From Actinomycetospora endophytica (lineage in GTDB: Bacteria; Actinomycetota; Actinomycetes; Mycobacteriales; Pseudonocardiaceae): DNA of 64,000 nucleotides. The stretch lies in the NCBI RefSeq assembly GCF_021026375.1, contig NZ_JAJNDB010000001.1, forward strand, positions 1,550,001 through 1,614,000, read 5' to 3'. Under the pieces are notes generated by a model. The model was not told where the DNA came from and did no database searches. It was given only the letters and a program-made list of their open reading frames with translations. This document shows, one piece after another, positions 59,566 to 64,000 of this stretch (its first letter is position 1; each line of letters starts with the position of its first letter). Both the position numbers and the translations under genes were made by a program.

Positions 59566-60366
59566 ATGCGCTCCCCCCGGCTGGTCGCCAGCGACGTCGA
59601 CGGCACGTTGCTGGGCGCCGACGGGCACCCGGGGCCGCGCCTGCTCGCCGTCCTCGACCGGATGCGCGACGCGGGCGTGCCGCTGGTGCTCGCGACCGGC
59701 CGCCCGCCGCGCTGGATCCTCCCGGTGTGCGACGCGATCGGGCTGCGCGGACTCTGCGTCGCCGCCAACGGGGCGGTGCTCTGGGACGCGGGCACCGACG
59801 AGGTCCTCGAGGCCGCGGAGTTCGACCGTGACGTGCTCGTCGAGGTGATCGACCGGCTGCGGGTGGCCCTGCCCGGTGCCGGGCTCGCGGTCGAGCGGGT
59901 GCCGCGCCCGGGCGTCGCGGAGTTCTGCTGCGAGCCGGCCTACGAGCACGCCTGGCCGAACTCCGACCACGTCGAGGTCCCGGCGGCCGAGCTCACCGCG
60001 GAGCCGGCCGTGAAGGTCCTCGCCCGACGCCGGGGGATCGCCAGTGACGTCCTGGCCCGGGCCGTGCGCGCCGGGCTCGGCGAGCTCGTGGACGTCACGT
60101 TCTCCGCGGGCGGCGGGCTCGTGGAGTGCTCGGTGCGCGGCGTGACGAAGGCCCACGGGCTCGCGCAGGCGGCCGTGCACCTCGGGGTGGACGCCGACGC
60201 GGTCGTGGCGTTCGGCGACATGCCCAACGACCTCGAGATGCTGCGCTGGGCCGGCCACGGCGTCGCGATGGGCAACGCGCACCCCGAACTGCACGCCGCC
60301 GCCGACGAGGTCACCGCCCACCACGACGAGGACGGGGTGGCGCTCGTGCTGGAGCGCTGGTTCTGA
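59566..60366 (+). CDS. HAD-superfamily (Cof-type) phosphatase
   Basis: A 266-aa phosphatase. The nucleophile motif is ASDVDGTLLG (residues ~8-17), motif II LVLATGRPPR, Lys in VKVLARRRG and motif IV AFGDMPNDLEML. A C2-type cap lies between. It removes phosphate from sugar phosphates or similar; substrate open. ATG 59566 has a GAGAAT box 7 nt upstream and no Shine-Dalgarno, so a leaderless message is likely. Confidence 0.87.
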   Translation: MRSPRLVASDVDGTLLGADGHPGPRLLAVLDRMRDAGVPLVLATGRPPRWILPVCDAIGLRGLCVAANGAVLWDAGTDEVLEAAEFDRDVLVEVIDRLRVALPGAGLAVERVPRPGVAEFCCEPAYEHAWPNSDHVEVPAAELTAEPAVKVLARRRGIASDVLARAVRAGLGELVDVTFSAGGGLVECSVRGVTKAHGLAQAAVHLGVDADAVVAFGDMPNDLEMLRWAGHGVAMGNAHPELHAAADEVTAHHDEDGVALVLERWF

Positions 60367-60453
60367 CCCCGACCCCGCGGGGTGGACGCCCGGCGTCGGG
60401 CGGTCGACGCCCGGGTGAGCACGAGGCCGACGCCACGCGCACGCGAGCCTCCC

Positions 60454-60469
60454 TGACAGGCGCTTGTCA
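60454..60469. promoter_or_regulatory. 16-bp operator-like palindrome before the DPA operon
   Basis: TGACAGGCGCTTGTCA has perfect TGACA/TGTCA arms and a GCGC core. A TAGCAT -10 box follows at 60479-60484, so the site would overlap the -35 region. The form resembles TetR- or GntR-type operators; the regulator is unknown. Confidence 0.4.
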
Positions 60470-60553
60470 AGGCCCGCGTAGCATCGCCCCGGTTGTCCGC
60501 CCACCCGTCCGGTGGGCCCTGACCTGACTCGGGGAGACCCGGGAGGAGGACGT

Positions 60554-61111
60554 GTGCTCGATCGGGCGCCCGATGTGAGCGACGACCCGGCCGCCGAGGT
60601 CGCCGCGCTCACCGCCGTCCAGCGGCGCATCGACCACCCCTCGGTGGTGCGCGGTGCGCAGGCGATGTCCCTGTTCGGTGAGCACGCCGCCGGGTGGCTC
60701 GCCATCGGTGCCGCGGGTGCCGCGCTCGACCGGCCCCGCCGCCGGCAGTGGCTCACCGCCGCCGCCGCCGTCGCGGGGGCGCACGGCGCCTCCATCGCGG
60801 TGAAGCGCGTCGTCCGCCGGCCGCGGCCGCACGACCCGCGCATCGCGGTGTACGTCGGCACGCCGAGCCGGCTGAGCTTCCCCTCCTCGCACGCCACGTC
60901 CACCACCGCGGCGGCGCTGCTCTACGGCGGCCTGCTCGGGCGGCCCGGCGTCGCCCTCCCGACCGTGCCCGCGATGGCGCTCTCGCGCCTCGTGCTGGGC
61001 GTCCACTACCCGACCGACGTGCTGGCCGGATCCGCCCTGGGGGCGGTGTGCGCGCTCGGCGCCCGCCGTCTCATCGCGCGCGGATCCGTCGGCCGCTGGA
61101 GGACTGCATGA
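60554..61111 (+). CDS. PAP2 phosphatase, probable decaprenyl-phospho-ribose 5-phosphate phosphatase
   Basis: A 185-aa membrane phosphatase. PAP2 motifs: KRVVRRPRPHD (K-x6-RP), PSSHATSTTAA (PSGH-type) and RLVLGVHYPTDVLAG (R-x5-H-x3-D). It has about four helices. Gene order PAP2-UbiA matches mycobacterial Rv3807c-Rv3806c, so it should dephosphorylate DPPR on the way to DPA. GTG 60554 has GGGAGGAGG 5-6 nt upstream; ATGA overlap with the UbiA gene. Confidence 0.87.
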   Translation: MLDRAPDVSDDPAAEVAALTAVQRRIDHPSVVRGAQAMSLFGEHAAGWLAIGAAGAALDRPRRRQWLTAAAAVAGAHGASIAVKRVVRRPRPHDPRIAVYVGTPSRLSFPSSHATSTTAAALLYGGLLGRPGVALPTVPAMALSRLVLGVHYPTDVLAGSALGAVCALGARRLIARGSVGRWRTA

Positions 61112-62208
61112 CGATGTCCCAGGACGCGAAGCCCTCCGAGGCGACACCCTCCGACGTCGAGACACCCGCCGACGTCGAGACCACGGACGCGTCGCGCCCG
61201 GAGTCCGACGGCGCCGGTGAGCTCGCCGCCGAGGCGCTCGAGGAGCGCGAGCCGGAGGACGCCCCCGACGACACCGCGGTGCCGGTGGTCCGCAAGGGGC
61301 CGCTCGCGCTGCCGCTGGGCGTGCTCAAGACGATGCGCCCCAAGCAGTGGGTGAAGAACGTGCTGGTCCTGGCGGCGCCGTTCGCCGCGGGCCGGCTCGG
61401 CGAGGTCGGCGTGCTCACCCACGTCCTCGTCGCCTTCGTGGTGTTCTCGCTCGCCGCGTCCGGGGTCTACCTGGTCAACGACGCCCGCGACGTCGAGGCC
61501 GACCGCGCCCACCCGAAGAAGCGCTTCCGGCCGATCGCGGCCGGCGTGGTGCCGGAGTCCGTGGCCTACGGGGTCGCCGTGGTGCTCTTCGCCGGGGCCA
61601 TCGCGCTGAGCTTCCTGGCGAGCCGCAACCTCGCGGTGGTCGCCGCGGTCTACATCGTCGTGCAGCTGGCGTACTGCCTGTGGCTCAAGCACGAGCCCGT
61701 GATCGACATCTGCATCGTGTCCTCCGGCTTCCTCATGCGCGCGATCGCCGGTGGCGCCGCGGCGACGCTCTACCTCTCGCCCTGGTTCCTGCTGACCATG
61801 GCGTTCGGGTCGCTGTTCATGGCCGCGGGCAAGCGCTACGCCGAGATGCGTCTCGCGGAGCAGACCGGCGCGAAGATCCGCAAGTCGCTCGAGCGCTACT
61901 CGTCGTCGTACCTGCGGTTCGTGTGGTCGCTCTCGGCCACCGTCGTGATCATGGCGTACGGCCTGTGGGCCTTCGGGATCGGCGTGCTCTCCATCCCCGG
62001 CCGTCTCCCCACCCCGCCGAGCATGTGGGCGATCATCTCGGTCGTGCCGTTCGTCGTCGCCATCCTGCGCTACGCGGTGGACGTCGACGGCGGCAACGGC
62101 GGCGAGCCCGAGGAGATCGTGCTGCACGACCGCGTGCTGCAGGTCCTCGGTGTCGCCTGGGTGGTGCTGGTCTTCCTCGCGGTCGAGCTCAGCCCCCTCC
62201 CGCGCTGA
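61108..62208 (+). CDS. ubiA: Decaprenyl-phosphate 5-phosphoribosyltransferase (DPPR synthase)
   Basis: A 366-aa UbiA-fold prenyltransferase that moves 5-phosphoribose from PRPP to decaprenyl phosphate. A ~70-residue acidic disordered N-terminus (E/D/T/P-rich) is unusual in length. Then LKTMRPKQWVKNVLVLAAP, the catalytic YLVNDARDVEADRAHPKK (NDxxD) and AAGKRYAEMR, with about nine helices. The sequence matches Rv3806c-type proteins. ATGA overlap with the PAP2 gene; 60 bp before the GtrA gene. Confidence 0.92.
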   Translation: MTMSQDAKPSEATPSDVETPADVETTDASRPESDGAGELAAEALEEREPEDAPDDTAVPVVRKGPLALPLGVLKTMRPKQWVKNVLVLAAPFAAGRLGEVGVLTHVLVAFVVFSLAASGVYLVNDARDVEADRAHPKKRFRPIAAGVVPESVAYGVAVVLFAGAIALSFLASRNLAVVAAVYIVVQLAYCLWLKHEPVIDICIVSSGFLMRAIAGGAAATLYLSPWFLLTMAFGSLFMAAGKRYAEMRLAEQTGAKIRKSLERYSSSYLRFVWSLSATVVIMAYGLWAFGIGVLSIPGRLPTPPSMWAIISVVPFVVAILRYAVDVDGGNGGEPEEIVLHDRVLQVLGVAWVVLVFLAVELSPLPR

Positions 62209-62268
62209 CGTCCCACCGAACCGGAACGGCACCGCCGTACGGACACCGGACATGAGGAGGCGGACACG

Positions 62269-62883
62269 GTGAGCGCGCCGGCCCCGGGGTGGACCCGACG
62301 GGCCCCGCTGCTGTGGGCCCTGGTGCGCTACGCGCTCGTGGGGGTCGTGAACGCCGCGACCTACTACGTGGTCTACCTGCTCGTGCTCCGCGAGGTCGGC
62401 TACCTCACCGCGCACGTCATCGGGCTGGGCGCCGCGATGATCGTGTCGTTCTTCCTGAACTGCCGCGTGACGTTCCGCGTGCGGCCGTCGTGGCGCCGCT
62501 TCCTGCTCTACCCCGCCTCGCAGGCGGTCAACGTGGCCGCGACGACGGTCGGGGTGGTCGCGCTCGTCGGCGTCGGCGTGGACGAGCGCCTGGCCCCGCT
62601 CGTGGCCGCGGTGCTCGCGGTGCCGGTGAGCTTCCTCGCCACCCGGCTCGTGCTCGCCCACCACCGCGCCACCACGACCACCGGGCCGATCCCGGTCGTG
62701 ACGGCCACCGGCCCGGTCCCCACCGCGAGCCCGACCGCCGACACCGGCCCGATCCCGGTCGTGCCCGACGACCCGGGGACCCGCAGCCCCGGCACCGGGC
62801 CCCTCGCGACGGTGGACCCGGCCGCCGCCGCGGTCCTCGAGGAGGACCCGGCGACCCTTCAGCTCATCGCCGTTCGACGGTGA
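62269..62883 (+). CDS. GtrA-family membrane protein
   Basis: A 204-aa protein with four transmembrane helices in residues ~15-125 (RYALVGVVNAATYYVVYLLV; GLGAAMIVSFFLNCRVTFRV). A disordered C-terminal tail has two TGPIPVV repeats. Rv3789, the mycobacterial GtrA protein, is linked to DPA translocation or to organising arabinan synthesis; proximity to DPPR synthase supports the same role. GTG 62269 with GAGGAGG upstream. Confidence 0.87.
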   Translation: MSAPAPGWTRRAPLLWALVRYALVGVVNAATYYVVYLLVLREVGYLTAHVIGLGAAMIVSFFLNCRVTFRVRPSWRRFLLYPASQAVNVAATTVGVVALVGVGVDERLAPLVAAVLAVPVSFLATRLVLAHHRATTTTGPIPVVTATGPVPTASPTADTGPIPVVPDDPGTRSPGTGPLATVDPAAAAVLEEDPATLQLIAVRR

Positions 62884-63310
62884 TCGTCGTCCACGCCCCG
62901 ACGTGGATGCTGTCGCCGGAGCCCAGCGGGACGGCGGTGCCCGGTTCGAGGCGCTCGGCCGCGTAGTTCACCGAGGTCCCGTTGGTGGACCCGGCGTCGA
63001 GCACGACCCAGCGGTCCGGACCGACCGCGAGCAGCACGGCGTGCAGGTGCGAGACGCCGGGGTCGCGCGGCGGGCCGGTCAGGTCGATCCCCGGCACCTC
63101 GTCGTCGTCGGCGACGGAGGCCGACGGGTCCTCGTCCGGGACCCCGCGCCGCCCGATGCGGATCTCCTCGCCGCGCAGCGCGATCTCGAACTCCACCGGC
63201 TCGCCGGGGAAGGCGGGCACCGCGACCGGGTCCGTGGCGGGCTCGGCCCGCGCGCGCACCAGCTCGTAGTGGTCCCGGTCGGCCCAGACGCGCGCCGTCC
63301 AGCCCGTCAT
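62864..63310 (-). CDS. FHA-domain protein
   Basis: A 148-aa phosphothreonine-binding protein. An N-terminal ~45-residue region (ARVWADRDHYELVRARAEP) precedes the FHA core IRIGRRG ... DPGVSHLHAVLL ... LDAGSTNGTSVN, which holds the conserved Gly-Arg, Ser-x-x-His and Asn-Gly. It overlaps the PP2C stop by ATGA, so both belong to one phospho-signalling operon. The 3' end overlaps GtrA by 20 bp. Confidence 0.87.
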   Translation of the reverse strand: MTGWTARVWADRDHYELVRARAEPATDPVAVPAFPGEPVEFEIALRGEEIRIGRRGVPDEDPSASVADDDEVPGIDLTGPPRDPGVSHLHAVLLAVGPDRWVVLDAGSTNGTSVNYAAERLEPGTAVPLGSGDSIHVGAWTTITVERR

Positions 63311-64000
63311 GGTCGGCCCGGCCGGGACGGGTCGTCGGTGTCCGCGGCCCGGTCGTCCTCACCGGGAGCGTCCACGTCGTCGCCGTCGAGCGGGATCAGG
63401 ATGGGCCCGGTGTCGTCGCTGCCGTCGGGGCGCGGGCCCCACTCGCCGTCGCCGTCGGCGGGGTCGAGCGGGAGCAGCGCCACGGTGGTGTTGTCGTGCC
63501 CGCCGTCCGCCAGCGCCGCGTCCACGAGGGCGCGGGCGTCGGCGAGGACGTCGTCGCCGCTCAGGAGCCCCGCGAGCCGGTCGGCGTCGGGGAGGTGGTT
63601 CCACAGCCCGTCGCTGCAGAGCAGCAGGAACCCGGGTCCGGCGGGCCGGAAGCGCCGCGCGCGGGCGGGTCCCTCGGGGGAGTCGTGGCCCAGCCACCGG
63701 GTGAGCACGTGGGCGCGGCGGTCGGCGTGGGCCTGCTCCCGCGTCATGACGCCCGCCGCGGCGATCTCCTCGGCCCACGAGTCGTCGGTGGAGAGCAGCT
63801 GCGAGGTGCCGTCGGAGGCCAGCCAGTACACCCGGCTGTCGCCGACCCAGGACACCACCGCGGAGCCGGCCCGGGTGACCGCGCCGGTGTAGGTGGTCGC
63901 GGGCGGGTCGTTCGGGTCCCCGAAGCGCACCAGGTCGGCCGCGGCCTCGGCCGCCGCGCTGGCGCCCGCCGCGGCCAGGTTGTCGAGCCCGCCGCGGCGG
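63307..64000 (-). CDS. PP2C-family Ser/Thr protein phosphatase (N-terminus beyond window)
   Basis: At least 230 codons are visible and the frame is open to the window edge. The motifs SWVGDSRVYWLA, FLLLCSDGLWNHLPD and GGHDNTTVALL supply metal-binding Asp residues of PPM phosphatases. The first DG(H/M)GG motif is missing only because of the edge. A ~45-residue acidic tail follows the fold. It should reverse STPK phosphorylation; the FHA gene downstream suggests a kinase/phosphatase/FHA signalling unit. Confidence 0.88.
   Translation of the reverse strand, partial: RRGGLDNLAAAGASAAAEAAADLVRFGDPNDPPATTYTGAVTRAGSAVVSWVGDSRVYWLASDGTSQLLSTDDSWAEEIAAAGVMTREQAHADRRAHVLTRWLGHDSPEGPARARRFRPAGPGFLLLCSDGLWNHLPDADRLAGLLSGDDVLADARALVDAALADGGHDNTTVALLPLDPADGDGEWGPRPDGSDDTGPILIPLDGDDVDAPGEDDRAADTDDPSRPGRP

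Noticed and set aside
1-64000. Mobile elements, prophage, tRNA or rRNA genes
   Set aside because: No transposase, integrase, phage structural gene, terminal repeats or tRNA/rRNA signature was seen in a manual read; short IS remnants could be missed without a search.

Overview
The window is chromosomal DNA from a very GC-rich actinobacterium. Almost every codon ends in G or C, GTG starts are common, and many adjacent genes overlap by 4 bp (ATGA or GTGA). An EmbABC-type arabinosyltransferase, a decaprenyl-phospho-ribose (DPPR) synthase with its PAP2 phosphatase and a GtrA protein, a PPE/EspG pair, a septum-formation protein and a LytS/LytTR-linked acetate symporter locus together fit the Pseudonocardiales (Pseudonocardia or Actinomycetospora type). 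The genus is inference. I see no rRNA, tRNA, CRISPR, insertion sequence or prophage, so this reads as stable core and near-core genome.

Layout: 1-2.8 kb is an IclR-controlled osmoprotectant-type ABC operon on the minus strand. 3-12.9 kb holds mixed housekeeping genes: a lysine-rich conserved protein, a TM0106-type RecB-like nuclease, an SDR dehydrogenase, a cyclopropane-fatty-acid-synthase-like methyltransferase, a PIG-L deacetylase with MsrA, an alpha/beta hydrolase and an atypical response regulator. 13.2-14.8 kb encodes an exported DUF1996 protein with a long K/D/S-rich linker and a 60-aa membrane protein. A TPP riboswitch at about 14.86 kb precedes a CytX-like NCS1 permease and an aldo/keto reductase. 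19.5-23.5 kb is a polyhydroxyalkanoate locus (PhaC synthase, phasin-like protein, HTH regulator, PhaZ-like depolymerase). 23.5-27.1 kb carries a small membrane protein, an Fpg/Nei glycosylase, a LytS-type kinase and an S49 peptidase. 27.3-30.0 kb is an orphan type VII-secretion-like module (PPE-like, EspG-like and small helical protein). 30.1-35.8 kb has the LytTR regulator and two sodium:solute symporters, each preceded by a small two-helix partner.

35.9-49.7 kb continues with a rhodanese, a zinc-ribbon DUF4328-like protein, a ferric-reductase-like protein coupled to ferritin, a methyltransferase facing a Rieske protein, arginine deiminase, a CPBP protease, a DUF2470 protein with a clear DtxR/IdeR iron box, prephenate dehydratase, a histidine phosphatase, a small zincin and a septum-formation protein. 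49.7-53.3 kb is the most interesting stretch: a glutathionylspermidine-synthase-like ATP-grasp amidoligase with a YgiB-like membrane protein and a DUF350 membrane protein, the set seen around E. coli ygiBC and yjfLMC. 53.4-62.9 kb is rich in arabinan and decaprenyl-phosphoarabinose genes (Emb, PAP2, UbiA/DPPR synthase, GtrA), with a flavoprotein, an ATP-grasp ligase and a HAD phosphatase between. The window ends in an FHA protein and a PP2C phosphatase cut by the edge.

Two patterns run through the window. Many genes lack a Shine-Dalgarno sequence and instead have a TANNNT -10 box 6-9 nt before the start codon, which predicts leaderless mRNAs. Several gene ends carry strong hairpins, three of them sharing an ACGAACG...CGTTCGT arm.
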